This document shows, one piece after another, positions 36,387 through 47,734 of a stretch of DNA of 64,000 nucleotides. The notes under the pieces were generated by a model. It saw nothing but the letters and a program-made list of their open reading frames with translations, was not told where the DNA came from and did no database searches. Every line of letters starts with the position of its first letter. The stretch's first letter is position 1. A program made the position numbers and the translations under genes. The stretch lies in contig JARHVA010000224.1 in assembly GCA_037957365.1 (NCBI GenBank), positions 504,501 through 568,500 on the forward strand, in the 5' to 3' direction. This stretch comes from Torreya grandis. Its lineage: Eukaryota; Streptophyta; Pinopsida; Cupressales; Taxaceae.

Positions 36387-36519
36387 CAATGACATGACTC
36401 CAAGTGAAACATTCCATGTTGAAGAGAATAAAGTTAGTGATGCTGAAATTATCATGAGGTTAGCAAGGGTAGATGAGGAAGAGATTCAAGATACTATGCA
36501 GAAGATGAAGCAAATGTAG
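36387..36519 (+). pseudogene. pogo-like transposase relic, C-terminal end
   Basis: Continues the frame of 21241-22588 after element D: NDMTPSETFHVEEN, an acidic Glu-rich tail, then stop TAG at 36517-36519. Transposases of this kind usually end in a short acidic or charged tail after the PLN block, so this fits as the natural C-terminus. Assignment depends on the exact ATAGT duplication and preserved frame. Confidence 0.75.
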
Positions 36520-38927
36520 TAAACAAATACTTTCAAAGGTGAACAGGTAGCAAATGTAGAAGATGTTATCAACCAAGAAACATGTGACATATAAAAACTA
36601 TTGAAACTCAAGTTTCTCACAATCAACAAGCACACACAGTTGAATATGCATGGAATGCCAATCTTAAATTTGATATAAAGATAATTAAATTTAATATTAT
36701 GTGAATGAAAGCCTTCAGGGATTCCATCCACAAACTAGTAAATGACCCTTTGTTGCATATTAATGACCCATATTAACTGGACATTGGTCCTTATTGCACA
36801 AATATTTAAAACAATGAAAAAATAATTTATGTCACTCCACATTTATTGGTATATGAATAAAAACCTAATTTTGATATAAAGACAATAAAATTTACTGATA
36901 TGTTAATGAAAACTTGCATTTTGATACAAAGACTAACATCTAGTGGTATGTGAATGAAAAGCTTCAAAGTTTCCATCTACATACCAATAAATGTTTAGTC
37001 TTCCATATACTAGTAAATGTTCAATCTTCCATCCCAAGTTCAAATCCCTTTCCATCCAAATAAACATTTTTTATGTGGGAACGTATAATGTGTGATTGTA
37101 GAAGTCATGGAAAGTTGGAGGTAGGGAAATAGAAATGCATTGAAGATATTAATGACACAACAATGTGAATGAAAAATAGATCAACAAAACTTATGGAAAA
37201 TAATATTTTTAATTTTAAAAATGTGAATGAATAACACAACAATAATTCATAGGATTATATCAATAACATAACAACATGAATTCAACAAAGCATTTGGTTT
37301 GATACATCTGACTCATCATTTATAGATATGGGAATGAAAGTCTTAATTTTGATACAAAGATAATAAAATTTACTAGTATGTGAGTGAAAACCTTTAGGGC
37401 TTTCATACACATAGTAATAAATATTCACTAACACATTAAACATTTTCAAGTTGTTCAAGGTAGTTAATGTTTCATCACTTTAACATGCCAAATATACAAT
37501 CTATGTTAAATAATGCATTATGCATAAAAGGTTGTTGGGTTCCAATGTCATTGATCTCATATTTATTGTGAGCGACATTTTAAAATGGCATGTTGAACAT
37601 GATTAACATGCCACTTTAATATAGGGAAATAGAAATTTATCATAGATATAAATCACACAATAACATGAATTCGGCAAATAAGTTGGTTTGATACAAAAAT
37701 AAGAACATTTGTTGTTATGTGAATGAAAACCTTAATTTTGATACAAATACAATAACATTTACTAGTATGTGAATGAAAACCTTCAGGATTCCATCCACAT
37801 ACTAGTAAATGTCAAGTCTTCCATCCACTTAAATTCAGGGAAATAGATATGCATCATAGATATAAATCACACAACAACATGAATTCATAAATTAATTTGG
37901 TTTGATAGAAAAACAATATCAATGGTTGCTATGTGAATGAAAAACTATAGGGATTCCATTATAATACCATCAAATATTGAGTCTAATGTGAATAAAAAGA
38001 TGTTGACGTTGTGGGCTCAACTATGGGTAATGTTTCATCCCTTAAACATGGTGATGTTATAATCTCTTTAAAATGTTGTATTCTTTAGAAGAGGAATTTG
38101 GGTTCCATGATATTTATGGGAGAGTGACTTGAAAAAGGCACATTGATTTTTTTAATATGACATGCATGGTGACATTATCATGCCACATTAATTTAAAAAT
38201 GGCTGTTAGACATCTTCAAAAATGGTAGCTACATATTAAGACAACAAGTGTCTTCCAACATGGCACTTCGTTACATATGAATGACACAAATGTCTTCTAA
38301 TATGGCCATTGAATGCAAAAAGTGATATGCTTTGATACAAAAATAATAAAATTTACTATTGTGTGAAAGAATCCCCACCATGAACATACTAGTAAATGTT
38401 GACTTGGATGTGAAGGAACACAAAAAAACCATGAACATAAAAGGCACAACGATAATAATAGGCACATGAAAATAAAAAGAACATAGTTATTAGTTCAGTT
38501 ATAGGAAATGCACCTATGGGTAATACTTCATCCTTCCATGAACATAACAATAAATATTGACTTAGATGTGAAGGCACACAAAACCATCCCAAACATAGAA
38601 GGCATAATAACAATAGCACTTACATGAAAAAAATAAGAGAGATGTGGGTTCAATTACTATCAACACACATGTGGCTAACCTTTCATCTGTCTAATGTATC
38701 GATGCTACAAGATTTGTGAAACACTCCATCATGTAGAAGATGCAGAGGGGTTCCATGACCATTTGGTGAGATTACACTGAAAAGGCATATTGAACAAGTT
38801 GTTGATGGTGTGCATGGTGACATCAACTTACCATATTAATGAAAAATAACTTTCCAAGCATCAATAAATATGGTAGTTTGTTGCATATTAATGACCCACA
38901 CATCTTCTTACATATATTGTCAGGATC
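36520..38927. repeat. Right arm of the pogo-like transposon, hairpin-rich array
   Basis: No gene. Hairpin motifs lie at about 36687-36744, 36935-36995, 37367-37425, 37755-37812, 37913-37977 and 38348-38400, with halves near 36838, 36887, 37000, 37694 and 38540. Spacing alternates near 400-430 and 160-250 bases. Between them recur GGGAAATAGAAAT-type and CACAACAACATGAATTCA-type segments (37120, 37625, 37845) and a longer block (37430-37620, 38000-38190, 38640-38870) with TTTCATC, GGTTCCATGA and GGTGACAT. All are in opposite orientation to the left arm. The arm is broken at 38927 by element E. Confidence 0.65.
37755..37812. repeat. Best copy of the arm hairpin
   Basis: Inverted halves of 21 bases with one mismatch: 37755-37775 (acatttactagtatgtg, then aatg) and 37792-37812 (catc, then cacatactagtaaatgt), around a 16-base loop containing AACCTTCAG. 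It would form a stable stem in single strands. Copies elsewhere keep both halves and the loop, with changes. Confidence 0.8.
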
Positions 38928-39715
38928 CTAATCCTCAACAATAAGAGTATATATATGATTACCTTGTATTAGCAACTAAACACAAAATTATACCAGAATG
39001 AACAAGTAACTAAAATTCACAAATGACACAGAATATGAGAGACAATACACAATCTTGTATTAATACTCATCCAAAAAGAAAATAAAATAAAGAAGATGCC
39101 ACTTCTTCTCACACCTCTCAAAGGCTTCCCACACCTCAAGGGCTCCCAGTAATTCTCAATCAAGAGTTCACTCTCCTACCAAAAATGGTCCCAAAACACA
39201 ACTCAAACATAGAGTTGGTGTTCACCTCCAACCAGTCAGCAATAACACTGCTAGTACACAAGTACTCAAAGTACTTCAAGTAGATCTCCCATAAGCTTGC
39301 AACAACCTGCAACTCAAATGATCTTACTTTGAAGGATCTCTTCCTTTCCTTGAATCCTTAATTAGAATACAGCCCATGAGTCTATTATATAGATCCCATG
39401 CAAACAATAATTAGACACCTAATTACAATAATTAGAAACGCAACTCAAGACTAAAATTAGCCTTTACATGCAAACACTCAGTTCAATGAACTAACTGTTT
39501 GTGCAATGAACAGTTCTGGAACCACCACAGGCAATCAACGTCAGTCCCTATCTGCCTGGAGATGACTGACGTCGGCCGACTCCTACCAATATCGATTGCC
39601 CTTCTACACTGTAGATGACTGACGCCGATTACACTGCCGACACTGGTTTCTCTGGAACTCAACAGCCTCCTCCATGTCTATAAATAGTTGAAGCTTTTAG
39701 CTCCACAACCTAACA
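38928..39715 (-). repeat. Element E 3' LTR (element sense)
   Basis: Near-identical to 42548-43345, both starting tgtcaggatccta and ending ccacaacctaaca on the plus strand. Its palindrome cluster (39537-39650) is more decayed than in the other LTR, mostly by CG to TG or CA changes. Confidence 0.9.
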
Positions 39716-39739
39716 ATCTCCCACTTGGAGATAAATAGC

Positions 39740-40600
39740 TACAACTGTACCTATACCTGTATATCATCTAGTTTGTTTCCTGGCTTTGTATCCCTCTTCA
39801 AGATCACTCTTGAAGACCAACCACCATAAATCTTGTGGTGCACCTCCTATCATCCAAATCACCTGCCACATCCGCATCTACAAACCCATGTAGAAAATAA
39901 CTTGACCCTACATAGCATGTGCACCTGCTGCTGGTCCCTCTAAGAATACACTAAACTGCCCTCCAGTGCTTCTTTCCTAGATTGGCTCCAAACTTGTGAC
40001 AGCTCCCACTACTTGGGAAATCTCAAGTTTAGTACATACCATGCACTTAACCTCATTATGTGAATCAAGACACTATTCATAGAACTGTCCAACCATCGGC
40101 GTGCTTACCGGTTTCACACAATCATCTGGAGACAAAATCAACCTGTGACCTTCCATGTCCCTAGAACACACTCATGCCAAAGAATCTTGCTACTCCCAGA
40201 TTCCTCATGACACACCTCTGAACTAACTTTACCTTTAGTTCAGCAACTCCCTGTATATGTGGCTCTGCAACAAGCACAACATACAGTAATAGGATAATGT
40301 AGCTAATATTATCCAACCTGGTAAAGAGAAACACAATGGTCAAACCTCCATTGTCCTGCAGCTTACTCAAGACCATATACCCTGGCCTTCCGTCTCACGT
40401 GTCCATTCCCGCTCTTCTTTATCCTGAACATCCATTCGTCTCTCAGTGCTTTCTTCCAGCTAGCAACTCCACCAAAAAACTCTTATTTGGTTCTCCTCCA
40501 AGGAATCACATTCCTCATCCATGCCAAGCTCCCACTGTTTCCTGGATCTACCTGCTCTACTTCTTTAATAACTTCCTGGTTCTTGACCATCAGTGAGCAA
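39740..40600 (-). pseudogene. Element E pol remnants (reverse transcriptase and RNase H pieces)
   Basis: Minus-strand pieces match Copia pol in order. The polymerase start is at about 40530-40390 (KKALRDEWMFRIKKSGNGHV, RRKAR). The active-site region is at about 40290-40250, where YVDD has decayed to YVVLVAEPH, followed by ELKVKL and NLGVARFFGM (about 40230-40165). RNase H-like remnants lie at about 39890-39770. The sequence between the first two pieces is too short, so the middle of the polymerase is deleted. Frames shift several times. It cannot be active. Confidence 0.65.
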
Positions 40601-40714
40601 CAAGTAGTGTAAAAAAGGGAAATGACGAATTTAAGGCTTACTTACCCTTTCAATCCTCCATATGGGTGCTTGAGACTCCTTGATAGCTCGCTGTCCACCC
40701 AAAATCCATCTCAG

Positions 40715-40910
40715 TGACTGATGTCGGTCACATCTCAGTCTGCACCCAACCGACGTCGGTTCTATGCGATTGCCTCATTGCTGACGTCCATTCCCCATGA
40801 CCAACACTGGTGTTTATCTATCCAGAGTCATCAACATTGGGCTGCACATAGCTGATGTTGGTCCCTGTCTGGATGCCAATGCCAGTTTTCTAATCGACGT
40901 CAGTCTCTGT
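40715..40910. repeat. Internal cluster of ACCGACGTCGGT-like palindromes in E
   Basis: One perfect palindrome ACCGACGTCGGT at 40749-40760 and about seven decayed relatives (for example at 40720, 40780, 40799, 40828, 40851, 40873, 40893), spaced about 20-30 bases. It sits where the integrase gene should be. The same kind of cluster occurs in both LTRs of E. Confidence 0.7.
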
Positions 40911-40983
40911 GTTTTACTTGTGAGCGATGACTTTTACCCACGAGCTCCTTTTGGATCAAAACCCTGCCCAAATCAACCTTGCT

Positions 40984-41690
40984 CTACTCAAAATTCCTCA
41001 GCCCCTTGCACTGATCTCTGTCCGTCACCTTCTCCTTGAAAACCAAGGCTTTCCTATTCTTGTCACGAACATCAGATTTCTCAAGAAACATCACTTTCTT
41101 CTTTTGCTTACAGAAATATCGATCCATGCTTTTCAAATCCGAAAGCATACCCTTTGACTCAAGAACATGCATCTCCTTCTTATTCATGTGACCAAGCCTA
41201 TTAAGCCACATCTTCAAATCTAGAGCTGAAGTAGATAAACCAGAAGGAGAATCAGTAATACAAGTAGATAGATAAAGCGTACCTACTTTCTTACCTCTTG
41301 CTACAATAAGTGCACCCTTGGAAACTTTCCAAGAGTCCGCTGTGAGAGTTACCGTGTAACCCTCATCACCCAACTTTCCAATAGAAATCAAATTCTGCTT
41401 CAGGATTGGGATATGCATGACCTCTTTCAACACCCAAGTGTTGCCCATCTACAATTTCAGCTTCACTTTCCCTTTGCCAACCATTTGACAAGGCTTACCA
41501 TCCCCTAAATAAATTTCTCCAAAGTCTCCCTAGACATATTCATGAAAAAATTCCCTATTTGGGAATGCATGGAAAGAGGCACCAAAATCTAAACCTCAAG
41601 ATTCTACTTTATCTAAGGAACATACCAGAGCATCCTGTGCAATATAATCTGCAACATCTGCTTCTTTATGTCCTTCATGTTGTTCTTTAT
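40984..41690 (-). pseudogene. Element E protease and integrase leader (GAG_pre-integrase) region
   Basis: At about 41612-41566 lies the aspartic protease site LDFGASFHAFP; the usual LDSGAS has Phe for Ser, and the Trp before it is a stop. An open stretch of 154 codons follows (41448-40984): HIPILKQNLISIGKL and YTVTLTADSWKVSKGALIVA, then the pre-integrase block MWLNRLGHMNKKEMHVLESK with KSMDRYFCKQKKKVMF. The His/Cys zinc site of integrase begins here but the catalytic core is gone. Confidence 0.85.
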
Positions 41691-42438
41691 TCACTCAACA
41701 ATCTCTCTTTAAGTGCCCTTGCTTTCCACATTTCCAGCAGGTTATTCTGCCATACCAAGATTTGAATCTCCTACCTATCTCTGACCTTGATCTCCCATGC
41801 TCAATCTTCTCTCTTTGCCTTCCCCTACTTTCAACACTCAAAGCATTCCCTGATGATTCACCTGTGCTTTTTTTGCGAATCTCTTCATTCAAGATTACAC
41901 TCACAACATCATCAACTTTTAAGATCTTAGAAGCAGACGCAGTATTACTAACTGCCATTACCAAACTCTCCCAACTTTCAGGTAATGAGCACAAGATTAA
42001 GAGAGCCTTAATTTCATCATCAAAAACAATATTGACTGAATTTAACTGGTTTGCCAAACCATGGAAATCACTAAGATGACTATGTACAGATCCACCATCC
42101 AACATTTGCAAATTAAATAATTGCTTCATAAGAAATACCTTATTCGAAGCTGAGGGTTTTTCATATAAATTTGCCAAAGATTCCATCAATTGTACCATTG
42201 TCTTGGCCTGTGATAAGTTGGAAATCATAGATGATGCAAGGCTCAACCTTATAGATCCCAGAGCCTTTCGATCAAGAACCTCCTATTCTTCATCCTTCAT
42301 ATCCGTGGGCTTGCATGTAACCCCACCCAACAGTAAGTACAAATCTTTTTGATACAGATAATCTTCTATCTGCATCCTCCATAATTGATAGTTCTTGCCA
42401 TTAAACTTCTCCATTCGTAGCTTACTTTCTTCTGCCAT
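41691..42438 (-). pseudogene. Element E gag
   Basis: Start at ATG 42438 (MAEESKLRMEKFNGKNYQLW), right after the primer site leader, the usual Copia gag opening. The 183-codon stretch 42246-41695 carries the UBN2 body (LYEKPSASNKVFLMKQLFNL; SLPESWESLVMAV) and a basic linker. It ends with an intact zinc knuckle CWKCGKQGHLKRDC (about 41740-41697). One stop splits the N-terminal 60 codons from the rest. Knuckle and capsid parts are better kept than in any other element here. Confidence 0.88.
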
Positions 42439-42533
42439 TGCTATACTCCCACTCAAACAGAAACCCCTGTGAGTAACCTGTAATCAAAAACACTAACTAA
42501 ATTTGATACAACCTGTTAGTAACCCAACCAAAA

Positions 42534-42545
42534 GCTCTGATACCA
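42534..42545 (-). promoter_or_regulatory. Element E primer-binding site (tRNA-iMet)
   Basis: On the minus strand TGGTATCAGAGC, the exact plant Copia site, two bases from the 5' LTR end. Confidence 0.92.
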
Positions 42546-43011
42546 ACTGTCAGGATCCTACTCCTCAACAATAAGAGTATATATATGATTACCTTGTATT
42601 AGCAACTAAACACGAAATTATACCAGAATGAACAAGTAACTAGAATTCACAAATGACACAGAATATGAGAGACAATACACAATCTTGTATTAATACTCAT
42701 CTAGAAAGAAAATACAATAAAGAAGATGCCACTTCTTCTCACACCTCCCAGAGGCTTCTCACACCTCAAGGGCTCTCAGTAATTCTCAATTAAGAGTTCA
42801 CTCTCCTACCAAAAACGGTCCCAACACACAACTCAAACACAGAGTTGGTGTTCACCTCCAACCAGTCAACAATAACACTGCCAGTACACAAGTACTCAAA
42901 GTACTTCAAGTAGATCTCCCATAAGCTTGCAACAACCTGCAACTCAAATGATCTTACTTGGAAGGATCTCTTCCTTTCCTTGAATCTTTAATTAGAATAC
43001 AGCCCATGAGT

Positions 43012-43022
43012 CTATTATATAG
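43012..43022 (-). promoter_or_regulatory. Candidate TATA box of E
   Basis: Minus-strand CTATATAATAG, kept in both LTRs (39383-39393 in the other). It lies downstream of the palindrome cluster in element sense, the expected order of enhancer and core promoter. Confidence 0.5.
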
Positions 43023-43162
43023 ATCCCATGCAAACAATAATTAAACACCTAATTACAATAATTAGAAACGCAACTCAAGACTAAAATTAGCCTTTACATG
43101 CAAACACTCGGTTTAATGAACTAACTGTTCGTGCAACAAACAGTTCTAGAACCGCCACAGGC

Positions 43163-43277
43163 GATCGACGTCGGTCCTTGTCTGCCTGGAGATGACTGAC
43201 GTCGGCCGACTCCTGCCGATGTCGGTTGCCTTTCTGCACTGTAGATGACCGACGTCGGTTACACTATCGACGCCGAT
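43163..43277. promoter_or_regulatory. Palindrome cluster in the 5' LTR of E
   Basis: Five copies of an ACCGACGTCGGT-like palindrome: near 43167, 43194, 43214, 43248-43259 (perfect) and 43266. Each full copy has an ACGT core and overlapping ACCGAC / GTCGGT halves. It is in the U3 part, upstream of the TATA-like site. Known plant factors bind A/GCCGAC (DREB/CBF) or ACGT cores (bZIP); their binding here is inference. Confidence 0.55.
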
Positions 43278-43345
43278 TTCTTTGGAACTTAGCAACCTCC
43301 TCCATGTCTGCAAACAGTTGAAGCTTTTAGCTCCACAACCTAACA

Positions 43346-43720
43346 TATCCCTCTATTTTTTAATTTATAACCCATTTTAATTTCACATTATGCCTTAGTG
43401 CACAATTTTTTAAGCCAATATTAAAATGTGTTCATTTGTATATATTATTAGTTAAAGTTTTAAAAATAATTAGATATATGGGTCCTAACTATCAGTGACA
43501 CCAATAAAATGACCTAAAAATATCTTGTTGACGTAGAAATTGTTGTGAGGATTTAGACAATTTCAAATTATCTTCTACACAACTTATTTGGACCAGAACT
43601 TTAAACTATCTAAATCTAAAAATTAAATTTTTGAGGTGGCATAATATAAGTGATGTGGGACCCCAAAATTAAGGGTCAAAACTAATGATCCCCTTCCCTT
43701 ATAATTTATTGTTGAAAATA
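43346..43720. repeat. Outer piece of the right pogo arm and flank
   Basis: 43400-43530 matches the reverse complement of 20745-20875: ttttttaagccaatatt, gtgttcatttgtat, tattattagtt and aataaaatgacctaaaa. This shows that the arm continues beyond element E. After about 43530 I see no more arm motifs, so the outer end lies between there and about 43720. No terminal inverted repeat could be fixed. Confidence 0.5.
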
Positions 43721-45748
43721 AAATTTCTTTTTGATTAATGTATGTTGCATTGATATTTCTTTCATTTTAAATTACTTGTTGCATATTTAATAAAAAAATA
43801 TCATAAAAACTAATAGAAAGTATGTTGGGTAACATTGCTTTGATTTTGCTTTTTTATTTTTTTTGGTTGTATATATTTTAGTTTTGGTCCAATACACACT
43901 CTTGGATATTTATTGCACCACCTTTTTTAATGGACACTATTCATCCATGCATGTTAAAGATTTATTCTTACACATTAATTTTAATTTTATTATAAAAATA
44001 ATTAACTTCTGTAATGGCTTGTTTTAATCTAAATGAACAAATCTGTCATATATGGTGCAAAAAAAAATTGTAACTTTTTTTAATAATGTTTGATTTTACC
44101 TTTTATATAATGTTCCATATATTTTGGTTTTTTTTTAATAATTTATTTTTTCTTTTCTTTTTAAATTAATTTGATTAATATTTGTTTCCAAGAGATTTAT
44201 TCCATCTCTTATTTAATTGGGGTTTACTGTTCATCGATAGACACTGTTTATATAGACTTATTAAAGACCTATTTCTTCATATTGATTTTAATATTATTAT
44301 AAAAACTATCAACTTTTACAACAACTAAAGTTAAAAAAAAAAAAAAAAAAATAGTTTCATTATTTTAATCCAACCAAACTAACTCACCTCATAAGTCTAA
44401 ATTATAAGCAAATATTTACCCTCACCTAAGCATGAAAACATTCGCTAGTTCAACTTCCAATTACGATTATGGACACTATAATATGAAAACACTACATCCA
44501 AAAATAATATTTTTATACTGGTACTTGACTTCCGATATGATTTATCTCAACTATTATTGTACAATATATATATTTTTATATTGAATCAAAGCAATTTATA
44601 AAAAATAAACTACCAATAAGTAGTTGAGAAATACAAACAAAAAAATCCCATACTTACAAATCAATCATAAAAAAGAAATTAATAACGGAGAGATACAAAC
44701 ATAAACAAACCATTTTTTCATAGTCGCACTTACCATCTATCTATCCCATTCAACTAGAGTTTCTTCAATTAAGAAAATTATAAAAGGTGTGTTGTAAACC
44801 ATCCTGTCTATTGTACAATCAAATCGATAGGGATAAATCATGGTTAGGGCGTGATTGAGGTCTTGAAGAGTGCATTCATGCTACCAAGTAAATGTCAGTG
44901 GGCTCAAAGTCCGGCCATGGCTTTGTATGCCTTGACCAAAATAATTATTAAAAAAATATTTAAATTAAATGAATAAAATATACAGTCACACCTATGTAAT
45001 ATGTTTGGTTGGGTGTTAGGTTTGCATATACTGTATATGCACAAAAGGATATAATAGCATTTGGAAGCATAGTTTAAAAAAATAAAAATAAAAATCAAGT
45101 CATTATACAGTTCATGTTCCAATTGCATTGTTCAATTTAAATTATTATAAATTTTATAATAAAATAAAAGGGTTTGATTTAAGTAATTAAAAATTCATAT
45201 GTACAAAAGAAATATTATATTATTGTTCATGCATTTCTTATTTTATTTTATTCTCATTGGATTTAATATTATGTGTATTATAGTCATTGTTTATTCATAT
45301 GTATGTTGTAAATCTTATTGTATTGTTCGATGTAAATATTGATAATGCCATGGGCTATTATTTTCATGTTTGATGTTATTTTTGTATATTATAGTTATTG
45401 CGTTTGTTATTATTTATCTAATGATATTAACCATTGCATTTATTATTATTTGTCTAATGATAATATGTTATGTATTATAACCATTTATTATTCACACATG
45501 AGAGAGGGAAGCATTATTATCAACTCCATTTTTATGAAGGTATATTAAGGCAATGCTACACTTTTGGATTATATAACTATCAAGAGAGATATAGTTGCAT
45601 TTACTAAAGGGCTGTCTTTGCAATGTGTGAAAATGAGAATATATGTTAATGGTAATCGACCATAAATCTCAAAATTTTGGTTAAATGCTCTTAAAAAAAT
45701 TATTGATATTTTTAGTTTTAAAACGCAAAAACAATAAAATTATATATA
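43721..45748. other. AT-rich intergenic DNA, no gene
   Basis: Only short random frames. A run of 19 A at 44333-44351 is the one clear simple repeat; it could be an old retroposon tail on the plus strand, but nothing recognisable precedes it. Confidence 0.5.
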
Positions 45749-45950
45749 TTTTAAGTATCAATGATATCAAGTTATCAACTAAAAATCTTATAAAAATTTA
45801 TAGATGTATTTAATATCAATAGTATCAAGTTATCAACCAAAAATCTCATAAAAATTTATAAATGTCTTTAATATCAATAATATCAAATTATCAAACACAA
45901 CTCTCATAAAAATTACAAATGTTTTTGATGTTGATGATATCAACCAAAAT
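45749..45950. repeat. Tandem repeat, about 58-bp unit
   Basis: Units at 45749-45806, 45807-45864, 45865-45921 and a partial one at 45922-45950. Each holds taatatcaat(a/g) followed by tatcaagttatcaac and ctcataaaaattta. Non-coding. Confidence 0.8.
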
Positions 45951-46650
45951 GAAAATTTGAATGCTTCCATCAAAATTATTAATATTTTAATTTTATTAAC
46001 TTCTTTCTAAATTTGAACACATTCAAAACATATATTGAACAATGATATTGAAAAGTTTAAATTGTACCTGATGTTCATTAGAGTAGGTCAAATTAAAAAA
46101 GAAATTGTATTTATTTGTATACCATTTCTATGTAATTCAAAATGGATTTTCAAAGCAAGTTTGATGATCATATATTTTTAATACCCACAACAATATTATC
46201 TATGTTTTCATGTTGATATTTTTTAGGTTCAAAGGTGTTGTCAAGGCTTATAAGGTTTTTCTTTGATATTTATATTCAACACTTAGTTATGCAGTGATTA
46301 TATCGAGGTTTATAAATTAGTTTTTATAATTTTATAAAATAAGGAGAAATTAAAAGTAAATTGATATTTGTTATGATTCGAATTGATTTTTGAAAGTTAG
46401 ACATGAATTGTAACAATATAAATATTATGATTAATGTTGCAAGAGCGTTGCAAGAGTTATATTAGGGTCAATTTAGACTCATGTATATTGGTCTCTATAG
46501 TTGAAAATAATAGAAAGAACTTTGGAGACCAGTGCCAATGGGTAACGCTGGATCACTTGGTGAGGTATTAGATTCATCTTATTTCACAAGTCAAGTCCTT
46601 CAATGGGTAGTAAGTTTTTGTACATTTTTATATGTTTGATTTTTTTTTAA
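45951..46650. other. AT-rich intergenic DNA, no gene
   Basis: I see no coding, RNA or element signature here. Confidence 0.4.
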
Positions 46651-46820
46651 ATTATTTATTTTGCATGTTATGGCTTTCAAATTATTAATATCGCTGTAAG
46701 TGGAATTAGTGTGAATGGATAAGTTTTTTTTTTTTTTTTTTAATATTATTTATTTTGCATGTTATGGCTCTCAAATTATTAATATAGCTGTAAGTGGAAT
46801 TAGTGTGAATGGTTAAGTTT
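46651..46820. repeat. 93-bp tandem duplication with a T tract
   Basis: 46651-46723 and 46744-46816 are nearly identical (ATTTTGCATGTTATGGCT, then GCTGTAAGTGGAATTAGTGT), with four or so changes. A run of about 18 T separates them. The duplication is local and recent compared with its surroundings. Confidence 0.85.
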
Positions 46821-47734
46821 TTATTTTATTTTATTTATTACCTCTTTATTTCATATCAATAGGATAAATGTTTTGTTTATCTAATATTTTGGGATTTTAA
46901 AATGAAAACTATATAATATTTAAATGAATTATTTTTTAATTTTATGAATGTATATAATATGTTTCATTTTATAAATTTTTAATGTAATCGTTGATTTCCC
47001 TCAACTTTTCTTCCATATAAATACTCTTTCCTAATTACACTATATAATCTTTTTTACATTATAAAATAATTTTTATATCAACTACATAATTTTATTAAAT
47101 ATATTTATTTATAATTAATAAGATGTATTTTTCCTTATTCAAATATTTTTATAATAAAAATCTTCTTTTATTTCTTTTCCATCTAAATCCATATTATTAA
47201 ATAGCTATTTCTAATTTTGTAATACTATTTTTAAAGTTTATTTGTTAGATATATTCTAAACATTTTTCTCCTTCAAAAATATTGCCATTTTGAATATTCG
47301 ATGACATTCAGAGCATGAATAATATTATAATATCAATCCATAAAACCTTTAGGTGTGTAGTTAACATTTGAATTATAATATTAATTATTAAACCTTAAAA
47401 GTAGAATTAATATCAAGGTGAATTAATTATCGGGTGTGCAGACAATGTTTATTTTTTATTTTTTAATTGAAATTCAATTTGGTAGAAGGTGTGCAATGTG
47501 TAGACAAGTTTTGAAGATTGAAGGTCAATTTAAGTATTGAAGTTAATTATCAGTTCTAAAGACATTCGTTCAAAAGTGTGTGTAGATGATTTTTTATATT
47601 TTTAATATTTTAATTATTAATTTTTTAATTAAAATAAAAATTTCGAAGGTTGATTAATTCTCAAGACTAATATTAATTAAAATCAGATTTAATTAATTAG
47701 TTAAAAAATTATTTAATTATTTATTAATTTTGAT
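46821..47734. other. Very AT-rich intergenic DNA, no gene
   Basis: Nothing beyond low-complexity A/T sequence is visible. Confidence 0.4.

Larger units (their letters stand above)
38928..43345 (-). mobile_element. Element E: Copia LTR retrotransposon, internally deleted
   Basis: LTRs 38928-39715 (788 bp) and 42548-43345 (798 bp) flank 2.8 kb. In minus sense the LTRs read TGTTAGG...CCTGACA. A perfect tRNA-iMet primer site and a purine tract (caagtgggagat, 39716-39728) agree with minus orientation. Coding order is gag, protease, the integrase leader domain, then reverse transcriptase and RNase H pieces; the integrase core and middle of the polymerase are missing. The LTRs differ at about 6 of the first 185 aligned bases, so E is much younger than B, C and D. 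The flanking bases tatat / tatcc are not a clean duplication. Confidence 0.9.
42548..43345 (-). repeat. Element E 5' LTR (element sense)
   Basis: Minus-sense start TGTTAGGTTGTGGAGC at 43345. It holds the palindrome cluster about 70-180 bases in and a TATA-like TATATAATA at about 330 bases in. Short open frames inside are not conserved with the other LTR. Confidence 0.9.

Noticed and set aside
36687..38400. Regularly spaced repeats that could suggest a CRISPR-like array
   Set aside because: The repeats are palindromic, diverged and unevenly spaced, the spacers share sequence, and the DNA is clearly plant repeat DNA.
40336..42079. Plus-strand frames of 65-105 codons across element E
   Set aside because: They run antisense to well-supported gag, protease and pol remnants.
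38923..43350. Clean target-site duplication for element E
   Set aside because: tatat against tatcc matches only at three bases, so I do not claim it.
44333..44351. A19 run as the tail of a retroposed gene
   Set aside because: Nothing upstream resembles a transcript or LINE end, and no flanking duplication was found.
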